Positions 44,736-55,739 of a stretch of DNA of 64,000 bases are shown piece by piece. The position numbers and the translations under genes are program-made. A model generated the notes under the pieces. It did not search any database. It saw only the letters and a program-made list of their open reading frames with translations, and was not told where the DNA came from. This stretch comes from Mytilus galloprovincialis (lineage: Eukaryota > Mollusca > Bivalvia > Mytilida > Mytilidae). The stretch spans positions 90,172,664 through 90,236,663 of the forward strand of contig NC_134844.1 in NCBI RefSeq assembly GCF_965363235.1, written 5' to 3'. Position 1 is the stretch's first letter. Each line of letters starts with the position of its first letter.

Positions 44736-46494
44736 CTAGAGGCTCTAAAGAGCCTGTGTCGCTCACCTTGGTCTATGTGAATACTTAACAAAGGACACAG
44801 ATGGATTCATAACAAAATTGTGTATTTGTGATGGTGATATGTTTGCAGATCTTACTTTACTGAACATTCTTGCTGCTTGCAATTATCTCTATAATGAACT
44901 TGGCCCAGTAGTAACAGCAGATAATGTTAGTGAAAATTTACAAATTTTAAATTGTTTAAAAATGACTATGGAGGGCAATGACTCCTTAAGGGGTCAATTG
45001 ACCTTTTGGTTATGATGACTTATTTAGGTTTTACTTTGCTGTACATTATTACTGTTTATAGTTTATCTCTATCTATAATCATATTCATGATAATAACCAA
45101 AAACAGCAAAATTTCCTTAAAATAACAAATTCAGAGGCAGCAACCTAACAACGGGTTATCCGATTCATCTGAAAATTGACCTGATAATTCATTTAACCTC
45201 TTATCAGATTTGCTCTAAATGCTTTGGTTTTTGAGTTATCAACCAAAAACTGATTTCACCCCTATGTTCTATTTTTAGCCATGGTGGCCATCTTGGTTGG
45301 TTGGCCGGGTCACCGGACACAATTTATAAACTAGGTACCCAAATAATGATTGTGGCCAAGTTTGGAATAATTTGGCCGAGTAGTTTCAGAGGAGAAGATT
45401 TTTGTAAAAGATTACTAAGATTTACTGAAAATGGTTAAAAATTGACTATAAAGGGCTATAACTGCTAAAGGGGTCAACTGACCATTTCGGTCATGTTGAC
45501 TTATTTGTAAATCTTAATTTGCTGACCATTTTTGCTGTTTACAGTTGATCTCTATCTATAATCATATTCATGATAATTACCAAAAACAGCAAAATTTCCT
45601 TAAAATTACAAATTCAGGGGCGGCAACCTAACAACGGGTTGTCCGATTCATCTGAAAATTTCAGGGCAGATAGATCTTGACCTGATAATCCATTTAACCT
45701 CATCAGCTTTGCTATAAATGCTTTGGTTTTTGAGTTATAAGCCAAAAACTGATTTTACCCCTTTGTTCTATTTTTAGCCATGGTGGCCATCTTGGTTGGT
45801 TGGCCGGATCACCGGACACAATTTTTTAACTAGATACCCTAATGATGATTGTGGCCAAGTTTGGTTCAATTTGGCCCAGTAGTTTCAGAGGGGAAGATTT
45901 TTGTAAAAGATAACTAAGATTTACTGAAAATGGTTAAAAATTTACTATAAAGGGCAATAACTCCTAAAGAGGTCAACTGACCATTTCGGTCATGTTGACT
46001 TATTTGTATATCTTAATTTGCTGAACATTTTTGCTGTTTACAGTTTATCTTTATCTATAATAATATTCATGATAATAACCAAAAAGAGCAAAATTCCCTT
46101 AAAATTACCAATTCAGGGGCGGCAACCTAACAACGGGTTATCCGATTCATCTGAAAATTTCAGGGCAGATAGAAATTGACCTGTTAAACAATTTTACCTC
46201 ATTGTCAGAATTGCTCTAAATGCTTTGGTTTTTGAGTTATAAGCTAAAAACTGCATTTTACCCCTATGTTCTATTTTTAGCCATGGCGGCCATCTTGGTT
46301 GGTTGGCCGGGTCACTGGACACTATTTTTAAACTAGATACCCTAATAATGATTTTGGCCATGTTGGTTAAATTTGGCCCAGTAGTTTCAGAGGAGAAGAT
46401 TTTTGTACAGACGACAGATGACGGACGCCGGACGACGACGGACGACGGACTCCAAGTGATGGGAAAAGCTCACTTGGCCCTATGGGCCAGGTGT
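44736..46494 (+). repeat. 'gaggctctaaagagcc' dispersed element with ~500-bp internal units (~3)
   Basis: It starts CTAGAGGCTCTAAAGAGCC, a small palindrome, then GTGTCGCTCACCTTGG. It ends with a GACGACGGACGAC run and a CACTTGGCCCTATGGGCC hairpin. The block ATGG(T/C)GGCCATCTTGG recurs at 45281, 45780 and 46283, so the body is three ~500-bp tandem units. Non-coding and very common in bivalves. The mechanism is uncertain: there is no clear target duplication, and a rolling-circle origin is possible. Confidence 0.75.
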
Positions 46495-46861
46495 CTCGTG
46501 ATCGTATAATTGTAGTTTGCGTTGTGTTGTATGAATAGAGAAAAAGACGTCTATACAAATGGATGATTTAATGCTGGAATACAATGACGTTAATACATAG
46601 CAACCATGACGTTACATATAGAGAGCGGTAACGCGTATAAGTACATGTATGAATCCCGCGTAATGTGATTGTCTCTATTATCCTCGACATACTCGGGGCC
46701 GCGAATTTGTGCAATTAAAGTCTCAATGAGCAATTTATCCAAATTAAGAAAATTATCTATAAATGAAAAGAAATGAAATATTTGAAACTTTAAAGTCTAT
46801 AAATCACATTTAAAACTATCTCTGAATCAAGGTTGCGATTGAAAAATGTTCTCAATTATAA
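46495..46861. other. Possible LTR remnant downstream of the BEL/Pao fragment
   Basis: On the minus strand the pol fragment is followed by AT-rich DNA, then GCGGCCCCGAGTATGTCGAG near 46685-46705, which resembles a purine-rich tract and LTR start. No second LTR is in the window to confirm it. Confidence 0.35.
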
Positions 46862-47690
46862 TTACAGTCTCTGATTGCGGTTTTGTAAACGGACACTTCT
46901 TCTAAGTATTTGTGATTCATCATTGTCATTTGAATTTATCTCTAGTGGGTAGAGTTTGACGATTGGTCTATTCGTAAGTCCAAATTTTGTACGCACTATT
47001 GCTGATCTCACCAAACCATCTCCACCACGCACAAGGTCCTCGATGATACCAATGTTCCATACAGTTCTAGGCGAGTCATCATGAATCTGTACTATGTCCC
47101 CGGTCTTTATCCTCTGTAAATTATTGCCACTGGCTCTGTGGAATTCTCGTAGTGATGTAAGGTACTCCTTCTTCCATCTCGTCCGAAAGTGTTGTAGTAA
47201 ATCTTGTTGTTGTTTGTTACGTTTTAGCGCATGAGCGCAAGTTAGTGTTGTTCTAGTGTCTTTAAATTCGCTTTTGTCATTTAAAGGATACGGAAGTGTC
47301 TTTAATCTTCTGCCATACAAAAGATGAGACGGCGTAAGTGGTTCTGGATCCTTTTCATCAGTAGAGATGTACGTTAACGGTCGGTCATTCAGTGTGCACT
47401 CGATTTCTGTAATAACGGTATGTAGCATATCTAAGTCGATACAGGCACGTCCTAATGTTTTCTTGAGCGAAGTTTTAGTGAGTCCAATAAGTCGCTCCCA
47501 CCATCCTCCGTACCAAGGAGCTCTGCTGGGTATAAACTTCCACAATGTTCCTAACTCACTAAGTTTTCCGTGCACTTTTTCTGATTTGAATATTTTTGAA
47601 ATCTCTGTCGCTGCGGATTTATACGTAGAAGCATTGTCAGATATCATAATTTTCGGTAAAGACCGACGGCTAACAAATCTTAAATACAAC
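46862..47690 (-). pseudogene. BEL/Pao retrotransposon fragment: integrase core end and DUF5641-type C-terminus
   Basis: Minus-strand reading gives SRRSLPKIMISDNASTY, with the second catalytic Asp of integrase. It continues with APWYGGWWERLIG, with the catalytic Glu, then TLNDRPLTYIS, LTPSHLLYGRRL and RTRWKKEYLTSLRE, the standard C-terminal region of BEL/Pao pol. It stops at 46862 (RNQRL). The N-terminal two thirds of pol, gag and the upstream LTR are missing. The frame runs into the 39-bp minisatellite at about 47690, which marks the break. The remaining frame is open, so truncation rather than gradual decay disabled it. Confidence 0.88.
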
Positions 47691-49400
47691 AAAGGGTTTA
47701 TCATTGGTTGTTACCATCTTAAATACAACAACGGGTTTATCATTGGTTGTTACCATCTTAAATACAACAACGGGTTTATCATTGATTGTTACCATCTTAA
47801 ATACAACAAAGGGTTTATCATTGGTTGTTACCATCTTAAATACAACAACGGGTTTATCATTGGTTGTTACCATCTTAAATACAACAACGGGTTTATCATT
47901 GGTTGTTACCATCTCTAATACAACAACAGGTTTATCATTCGTTGTTATCATCTGAAATGCAACAACGGGTTTATCATTGCTTGTTACCATCTTAAATACA
48001 ACAACGGGTTTATCATTCGTTGTTACTATCTTAAATACAACAACGGGTTTATCATTGGTTGTTACAATCTTAAATGCAACAACGGGTTTATCATTCGTTG
48101 TTATCATCTGAAATGCAACAACGGGTTTATCATTCGTTGTTACCATCTTAAATACAACAACGGGTTTATCATTGGTTGTTACCATCTTAAATACAACAAC
48201 GGGTTTATCATTGGTTGTTACCATCTTAAATACAACAACGGGTTTATCATTGGTTGTTACCATCTTAAATACAACAACGGGTTTATCATTCGTTGTTACC
48301 ATCTTAAATACAACAACGGGTTTATCATTGGTTGTTACAATCTTAAATACAACAACAGGTTTATCATTCGTTGTTACCATCTTAAATACAACAACGGGTT
48401 TATCATTCGTTGTTACCATCTTAAATACAACAACGGGTTTATCATTGGTTGTTAGCATCTTATATACAACAACGGGTTTATCATTGGTTGTTACCATCTT
48501 AAATACAACGGGTTTATCTTTCGTTGTTACCATCTTAAATACAACAACGGGTTTATCATTCGTTGTTAACATCTGAAATACAACAACGGGTTTATCATTG
48601 GTTGTTACCATCTTAAATACAACAACGGGTTTATCATTGGTTGTTACCATCTTAAATACAACAACGGGTTTATCATTCGTTGTTACCATCTTAAATACAA
48701 CAACGGGTTTATCTTTCGTTGTTACCATCTTAAATACAACAACGGGTTTATCATTCGTTGTTAACATCTGAAATACAACAACGGGTTTATCATTGGTTGT
48801 TACCATCTTAAATACAACAACGGGTTTTAATATCTTTCGTTGTTACCATCTTAAATACAACAACAGGTTTATCATTGATTGTTACCATCTTAAATACAAC
48901 AAAGGGTTTATCATTGGTTGTTACCATCTTAAATACAACAACGGGTTTATCATTCGTAGTTACCATCTTAAATACAACAACGGGTTTATCTTTCGTTGTT
49001 ACCATCTTAAATACAAAAACGGGTTTATCATTCGTTGTTAACATCTGAAATACAACAACGGGTTTATCATTGGTTGTTACCATCTTAAATACAACAACGG
49101 GTTTATCATTGGTTGTTACCATCTTAAATACAACAACGGGTTTATCATTCGTTGTTACCATCTTAAATACAACAACGGGTTTATCTTTCGTTGTTACCAT
49201 CTTAAATACAACAACGGGTTTATCATTCGTTGTTAACATCTGAAATACAACAACGGGTTTATCATTGGTTGTTACCATCTTAAATACAACAACGGGTTTA
49301 TCATTGGTTGTTACCATCTTAAATACAACAACGGGTTTATCATTCGTTGTTACGATCTTAAATACAACAACGGGTTTGTCATTCGTTGTTATCATCTTAA
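47690..49400. repeat. 39-bp minisatellite (~44 copies) with a 195-bp higher-order period
   Basis: The unit contains ACGGGTTTATCATTGGTTG, TTACCATC and TTAAATACAACA, total 39 bp. The length is a multiple of three without stops, so both strands stay open: the minus strand reads TTNDKPVVVFKMV over and over. The variant CGTTGTTAACATCTGA occurs at 48561, 48756, 49033 and 49228. Two of those gaps are exactly 195 bp (5 units), and the third carries a 4-bp insertion near 48830. Recent multi-unit duplication is evident. It abuts the BEL/Pao fragment. Confidence 0.93.
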
Positions 49401-49410
49401 ATAGACAGGA

Positions 49411-49668
49411 GAGTGAATTACTTGTAAACATCGCGAAACAAGGACTCTTTATAACACAAACATGACAAACTTGATTTAATCATAGATGTATAAACCTAAA
49501 CTTACACACGCGACCACAGATCTTACGAAGTTAAGTATACCTACACGGAATTCACATGCATATATCATATCAAAGTATACTTACACAAGCAACCAGCAAA
49601 TCTAACTGAGCAAAGTGTATTTGTACGATCGACAGCAAATCTAACTGAGCAAAGTGTTTGTTGCTCGT
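49411..49668. other. Spacer with an inverted start of the next minisatellite
   Basis: CTAACTGAGCAAAGTGT (twice, 49590-49660) is the inverse of ACACTTTGCTC-GTTAG in the array that follows, so the array changes orientation at about 49665. Confidence 0.6.
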
Positions 49669-49930
49669 GTAAGTACACTTTGCTCTGTTAGTTTTATGTG
49701 TTGTTCGCGTAAGTTTAACTTGCTCTGTTAGATTTGTTTGTCTCTAGAGTAAGTACACTTTGCTCTGTTAGTTTTGTGTGTTGTTCGTGTAAGTACACTT
49801 TGCTCTGTTAGTTTTGTTTGTCTCTAGAGTAAGTACACTTTGCTCTGTAATTTTTTATGTGTTGTTCGTGTAAGTTTACCTTGCTCTGTTAGATTTGTTT
49901 GTCTCAAGAGTAAGTACGCTTTGCTCATTT
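49669..49930 (+). repeat. 40-bp minisatellite (~6.5 copies)
   Basis: GTAAGTACACTTTGCTCTG starts at 49669 and about every 40 bp after it. Two unit types alternate, TGTTGTTCGTG and TTGTCTCTAGA endings, so the effective period is about 80 bp. Confidence 0.85.
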
Positions 49931-50570
49931 GTGTCGTTAGGTTGCTGTCTAATTGACGTATTTCGTATGTTGATGAATTTTTGTTCTTTGTGTCGTCATG
50001 TTTCTGTCTTGTTGATGTATTTCGTATGTTGGTGTATTTTGGTTATTTGTGTCGTCAGGTTGCTGTCTGATTGACGTATTTCGTATGCTGATGAATTTTT
50101 GTTCTTTGTGTCGTCATGTTTCTGTCTTGTTGATGTATTTCGTTTGTTGATGTATTTTGGTTATTTGTGTCGTCAGGTTGCTGTCTAATTGACGTATTTC
50201 GTATGTTGATGTATTTTGATTTTTTTGTGTCGTCAGGTTGCTGTCTAATGACGTATATCGTATTTTGATGTATTTTTGTTCTTTGTGTTGTCAGGTTTCT
50301 GTCGCATTGACTTATTTCTTTTGTCGATGTATGTTGGTTATGTGTGTCGTCAGGTTGCTGACTAAATGACCTTTTCGTATGTTGATGTACTTTGCTTATT
50401 TGTGTCGTCAGGCTGTTGTCTATTTGACGTAGTTCGTATGATGATGTATTTAAGTTATTTGTGTCGTGAGGTTGCCGTCTAATTGTAGTATTGTGTCGTC
50501 CGGCTGATGTCAAATTTATGTCTTGTATATTTTGGTTATTTGTGTCGTCAGGTTGCAGTTTAATTGACAA
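49931..50570 (+). repeat. 59-bp minisatellite (~11 copies)
   Basis: GTGTCGTCAGGTTGCTGTC recurs at 49931, 49990, 50049, 50108 and onward at 59 bp. Later units have small indels. The 171-residue minus-strand ORF (QPDDTNNQN repeats) is a by-product. Confidence 0.88.
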
Positions 50571-50710
50571 ATTACATATAAACGAACAGAAACTGATTAA
50601 ACAAAAAAAAAGTACATATTTTGATTTTAATATGTTAGTTTTTCATGCTTTAAAAGTGTGCAACGTAACAAAACTGATCTTCGTGAATGCTAAACTTATT
50701 TGTATGAAAA

Positions 50711-51930
50711 CTAGAGGCTCTAAAGAGCCTGTGTCGCTCACCTTGGTCTATGTGAATATTAAACAAAGGACACAAATGGATTCATGACAAAATTGTGTTT
50801 TGGTGATGTGTTTGTAGATCTTACTTTACTGAACATTATTGCTGCTTACAATTATCTCTATCTATAATGAACTTGGCCCAGTAGTTACAGTGGAAAATGT
50901 TAGTAAAAATTTACAAATTTTATGAAAATTGTTAAAAAATTACTATAAAAGTCAATAACTCCTTAGGGGGTCAATTGACCATTTTGGTCATGTTGAATTA
51001 TTTTTAGGTCTTACTTTGCTGTACATTATTGCAGTTTACAGTTTATCTATATCTATAATAATATTCAAGATAATAACCAAAAACGGCAAAATTTCCTTAA
51101 AATTACCAATTCAGGGGCAGCAACCTAACAGTGGGTTGTCCGATTCATCTATAAATTTCAGGGCGGATAGATCTGGACCTGATAAACTATTTTTAGCCAT
51201 GGTGGCCATCTTGGTTGGTTGGCTGGGTCACCGGACACATTTTTTAAACTAGATACCCCATTTATGTTTGTAGACAAGTTTGGTTTAATTTGGCCTAGTA
51301 GTTTCAGAGAAGAAGATTTTTGTAAAAGATATCTAAGATTTACGAAAAATGGTTTAAAATTGACTATACAGGGCCATTACTCGTTAAGGGGTCATCTGAC
51401 CATTTTGGTCATGTTGACTTATTTGTAAATCTTACTTTGCTGAACATTATTGCTGTTTACAGTTTATCTCTATCTATAATAATATTCAAGATGATAATAA
51501 AAAACAGAAAAATTTCCTTAAAATTACCAATTCAGGGGCAGCAACCTAACAACGAGTGGTCCGATTCATCTGAAAATTTCAGGGCAGAAAAATCTTGACC
51601 TGATAAACAATTTTACCCATTGTCAGATTTGCTCTAAATGCTTTGGTTTTTGAGATATAAGCCAAAAACTGCATTTTACCCTTATGTTCTATTTTTAACC
51701 ATGGCGGTCATTTAGGTTGGTTGGCCGGGTCACAGGACACATTTTTAAACTAAATACCCCAATGATGATTGTGGCCAAGTTTGGTTTAATTTGGCCCAGT
51801 AGTTTCAAAGGAGAAAATTTTTGTAAAAATTAACAGACGACGCCGGACGACGACGGACGACGACGATGACGGACGCCGGGCGCCAAGTGATGATAAAGTT
51901 CACTTGGCCCTTCGGGCCAGGTGAGCTAAA
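50711..51930 (+). repeat. Second 'gaggctctaaagagcc' dispersed element (~2 internal units)
   Basis: The same start as the copy at 44736. Internal ATGG(T/C)GG blocks lie about 503 bp apart (51198, 51701), then a GACGACGG run (51837-51885) and a terminal GGCCCTTCGGGCC hairpin (51906-51918) with AGGTGAGCTAAAAA. It has one unit fewer than the first copy. Confidence 0.75.
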
Positions 51931-52209
51931 AAGGCATATAGTACATTATTGAAGTCAAATATACTATCGTGATATATGTATCTGACTTGCTAAAAGTACA
52001 AATTACAAAAGGAAAATTTGGGTTAAAAATGGATAATAAAGAAAAGATCAAATGAGTTTTGGTTGGATAATACATTTAAGTTTTATGTTTTCACCGCAAA
52101 CTCGATGCATATTGTTTTAACATTAAAGTTCTTTATTGTCAATACAGTTCTTTCATGGTTTTACAGACAAAAACACATCAGTATGAATAAGAATGCAATG
52201 ATAGTTGTT
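51931..52209. other. AT-rich spacer, nothing recognised
   Basis: Short ORFs only. Confidence 0.5.
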
Positions 52210-52500
52210 GTTATTTCGTCATGTTGATGGGATATCGATACAATGTCTTGGTCTTCTCATCCTATCGGACCATATTTTTTAATAAGTGGTACCATTTGTT
52301 TGTAACTTTACTGGCTCTCAACTCCGTCGATCGAATATCATTACTCGATATCTTTGTGTCAATAATGAAACGTGACTCTCTGGTCTTTGATGTTAAAATG
52401 TTAACATCTTCTCGTCCTTTTTCACACATAAAAATGTCGTTTTCAGAGGGCAAAAAGTATAGCGAGTTCAACATTTCGTGACTGGACTAGATGTATTTCC
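52210..52500 (+). repeat. Dispersed repeat related to 28080-28400
   Basis: See the first copy. Matching blocks are GTGTCAATAATGAAACGTGACTC (split by two bases) and GAGTTCAACATTTCGTGAC. The overlapping ORFs on both strands are not convincing genes. Confidence 0.5.
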
Positions 52501-53370
52501 CGCCGAGATATTCATTTGGCATCCAACTTAACGTTGAATTTAGTTTTTCAGACTATTATTAAAAAAAAATAACTTCCGTAAGTTTCAGTTTGTGATCAAT
52601 TCCCAGTCAAATGTTAGAAAAACCTCATCATAGATACCAGCAGCCAGATGAGTTAAGCAAGAATAGAGACAAGTGCATTAAAAAACACAAAATCAGGAAT
52701 AGATAAATACATTTAGATAGATTAATTTTATTTTAAATAGGGGACCCTTCATAGGTTTAGTCAGTATATTAATTTTGATATCAAACAATTACAATAGACA
52801 ATACACAAGAATAGAAAAAAAAACAAAAAAAAAAACAACATGAAATATGAATTGAGTGAATAAGATATGGAGTCACGTAAACTGTTATGTTTTGAGTTTA
52901 TTGACCATGCACCAGAAGCAGTATCATATCCATTATAAAAATAGTTTTTGAGTCAAGTCCTTTCTTGTGGCTGATGCATCTGAACAAATAGTATTGGTGT
53001 TCTAATGCAGGAATTACCAAGGGCAGATGCTTAAAGGATAAACATGATAAAGATGATTTCCGATTGATCTCGAGAACATGATCACCAGGTATTAGTTGAT
53101 ACAGGAGATTGACGATTAATCTGGACGACAAAAAGTCAAGCTAACAATAAATTGTCTGATAATGATGATTTCCGATTGATCTCGAAAACATGATAACCAA
53201 GCATTGTCTGATAATAGTGATTTCCGATTGATCTCTAGAAATTAATAATCAGATATTGTCTGATAATTGTTATTTTCAATTGATCCCAAGCACATGATGA
53301 CCAGACATTGTCTTATACTGGTTAATTCTGATTGCATACTTTGGTAATTGTTATATTATAGTTCGTTTCA
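52501..53370. repeat. Spacer with a degenerate ~65-bp tandem repeat at 53056-53330
   Basis: GATTTCCGATTGATCTC occurs at about 53055, 53165 and 53220, with a decayed copy near 53272, each followed by ACATGAT-ACCA and ATTGTCTGATAAT. 52501-53050 has nothing recognisable. Confidence 0.6.
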
Positions 53371-53530
53371 GCGTGTGTTACATTTTAGTGTTGTGTTTCT
53401 GTTGTGTCGTAGTTCTCCTGTTATATTTGATGTGTTTCCTTTAGTTTAAGTTTGTAACCCCGGATTTCTTTATGAATCAATTAATTTATGAATTTCGAAC
53501 AGCGGTATACTACTGTTGCCTTTATTTAAC
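53371..53530 (+). repeat. Dispersed repeat, second copy of 4370-4530
   Basis: Includes GTGTTTCTGTTGTGTCGTAG, CCCCGGATTTC, GAACAGCGGTATAC and TGTTGCCTTTATT. Confidence 0.6.
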
Positions 53531-53936
53531 TCAATATTCGGACAATGTCTGAAAAAGTCGATTGCTTTTTCTTCTGCAAACAACAACGAACATCATTTGA
53601 AAAAACTAACACAGTTCACTATATCCATGGTAATGTAAAAAGAGGTCCAACAAATTAAAAGTATCTGTGTAATATCATATGTGTTATCATAAACTTATAT
53701 TCTTTCAAAAGTTCAACACCCACACATTGCAATAGATTTGTCTGTTCATGGTTTATTGCTTGTTTTTATTTTGGTAAAACAAAACATACCTATACCCAAG
53801 TCAAACTGAACTGCTATTATTAGCTGTTTTTTAGCTGTTATTTGCCAGTTCTTCATATTTTTGGCAGTCCTTTAGCTGTTCTAAGCATTCAATCTAATAG
53901 CAGTTTGAAAAACTGCCACATTTCACCATTTCTTAG

Positions 53937-54034
53937 CATTCGGCTTAGCATTCGTCTTAGCATTCATCTTAGCATTCGACTTAGCATTCGTCTTAGCATT
54001 CATCTTAGCATTTCTCTTAGCAGTCAGGACAACA
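53937..54034 (+). repeat. 12-bp tandem repeat (8 copies) in element B
   Basis: CTTAGCATTCGT and close variants stand end to end. The reading IRLSIRLSIHLS is a by-product of the 12-bp period. Confidence 0.85.
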
Positions 54035-54207
54035 GTTATGACAGCAGTTCGATAGCAGTTGACCTATTAATCTTTGTTATAAAAATGCTTGGATCTGGCT
54101 ATGTTTTAAGCTTGAAGTTAAACATTTATTTGAAGATAATTTGATCATTTTCAAATGTGCATTTTGGCTACATGTTGTGTGGAAATACTTGCTAGTGAAA
54201 AACTGTA

Positions 54208-54469
54208 TTTTTGTCATTTATAAGCTTAATTTTGGATGAATTGAATACTTTTACACACCTGCAGTACAGTAAGTTGAAAGTTACAGTTAATGCTTGTGTA
54301 TATTCTGACATAACTTTGTTGGGGGAAACAGAAATAAATTTTTGTCATTTATAAGCTTAATTTTGGATGAATTGAATACTTTTACACACCTGCAGTACAG
54401 TAAGTTGAAAGTTACAGTTAATGCTTGTGTATATTCTGACATAACTTTGTTGGGGGAAACAGAAATCAT
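54208..54469 (+). repeat. 131-bp direct tandem duplication
   Basis: The stretch from TTTTTGTCATTTATAAGC to GGGGGAAACAGAAAT occurs twice at a 131-bp offset, practically unchanged, so the duplication is recent. It lies in element B. Confidence 0.85.
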
Positions 54470-54877
54470 ACAGAAAGCCCACAAAAGGGGGGATAGTTGT
54501 CTACTTAAATAGAATATCTGATGTTGACAGGATTGTATTAGAATACTAGCATATATATACTTACAGTTCAAGATGTTATTTAAAAAAAAATAGATATGAT
54601 TATTTTAATCTATTATTTTGTTAAAAAAACAAATCTAATCATATTCGAGAGTTGAAAAAAGGGGGAGGGAATTCATAGGTAAACCTAGACTGCAAATAGC
54701 TGATTGGTTAAAATTGTCCAAACAATCAATTTAATGAAATTAATTTATAATATATAATTTTACTTTAGTTTGTTTCATAAAAAAGAAACATAATATATAT
54801 TACATGTATCAAGAATTTATTTGTTTAAAATTCCAAAAGAGAAAGAGGATATAAACTGTTGTCTTTTGGTCCACGTT

Positions 54878-55729
54878 TCTATACTATTAAACGAGAAGAC
54901 CTCATTTTTGGTGTCGCTTCTCTTCTTTCCACAATAAATTAATCAACACGACTCTGTGTCCTATATGTACAGTGCATAGTCGCATTTGTCATCCATTCAT
55001 ATGATTATTCATTGGACGAAATTTTTACTTCCGGTTTGCGTTTTTCTGTATACTTTGAACAAACAAATAGTACGAATAAAGTGTATTTTAATTCTGTTCA
55101 GAGTTTATTAAATTGAGAGGGTCTGTATAATATGTCAATTGACCACCATGGATCGATTACTAAACTAAGAATTGAAAGTAAATACACTTTATTTATATAG
55201 TAATATACAGATAAGCGCTAAAATTATTCATGTGAACTTTTGATACCTTTTCTGAAATTCTCCATTCATTAAATATTTTACAAAATTCATTGATAACAAA
55301 AAAAAAAGATGTGGTATGATTGCCATGTGGAGACAACTCTCCACAAGAGACCAAAATGACACAGAAATTTAAGACTATAGGTCACCGTACGGCCTTCAAC
55401 AACGAGCAAAGCCCATACCGCATACTCAGCTTTAAAAGGCCCCGAAATGACGATGTAAAAAATTTCAAACGAGAAAACTAGCGGCCTTATTTATGTACAA
55501 AAAAGGAACGAAAAACAAATATGTAACACACAAACAAACGACAACCACTGAACTACAGGCTCCTTACTTAAATGTTCATAACATACTAAATGTATGTTCA
55601 TATTGAAATTGATAGAAAACCAAAAATTGGGAATTTTGGAAATGAAGGAGGAGGTATAAAACTTCTAACAACACTTTACATACTTTTAACTCCGCTCTGA
55701 ATGCCCGCGATTTCGCGGGTGTGTTCTAG
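54878..55729 (+). mobile_element. Non-autonomous Helitron, 0.85 kb
   Basis: The 5' end is TCTATACTATTAAACGAGAA. The 3' end is hairpin CCCGCGATTTCGCGGG (55704-55719), then TGTGTT and CTAG (55726-55729), followed by T. 5' TC, a GC-rich 3' hairpin and a CTRR terminus with a T after it are the Helitron signature. The base before the 5' end is T rather than the usual A. It has no Rep/helicase and contains a dispersed repeat at 55302. Confidence 0.75.
55302..55560 (+). repeat. 'gatgtggtatgattgcc' family copy inside the Helitron
   Basis: It begins AAGATGTGGTATGATTGCC, with ACTCTCCACAAGAGACC, GTCACCGTACGGCC and CCCATACCGCATACTCAGC, and ends near ACTACAGGCTCC. Confidence 0.75.
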
Positions 55730-55739
55730 TAATAGAATA

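Noticed and set aside
47670..48806. 378-codon minus-strand ORF with 13-residue repeats
   Set aside because: Direct consequence of a stop-free 39-bp minisatellite; both strands are equally open and there is no start, splice or signal context.
50055..50570. 171-codon minus-strand ORF rich in QPDDTNNQN
   Set aside because: By-product of the 59-bp minisatellite.
53842..54144. 100-codon ORF with IRLSIRLS repeats
   Set aside because: By-product of the 12-bp repeat in element B.
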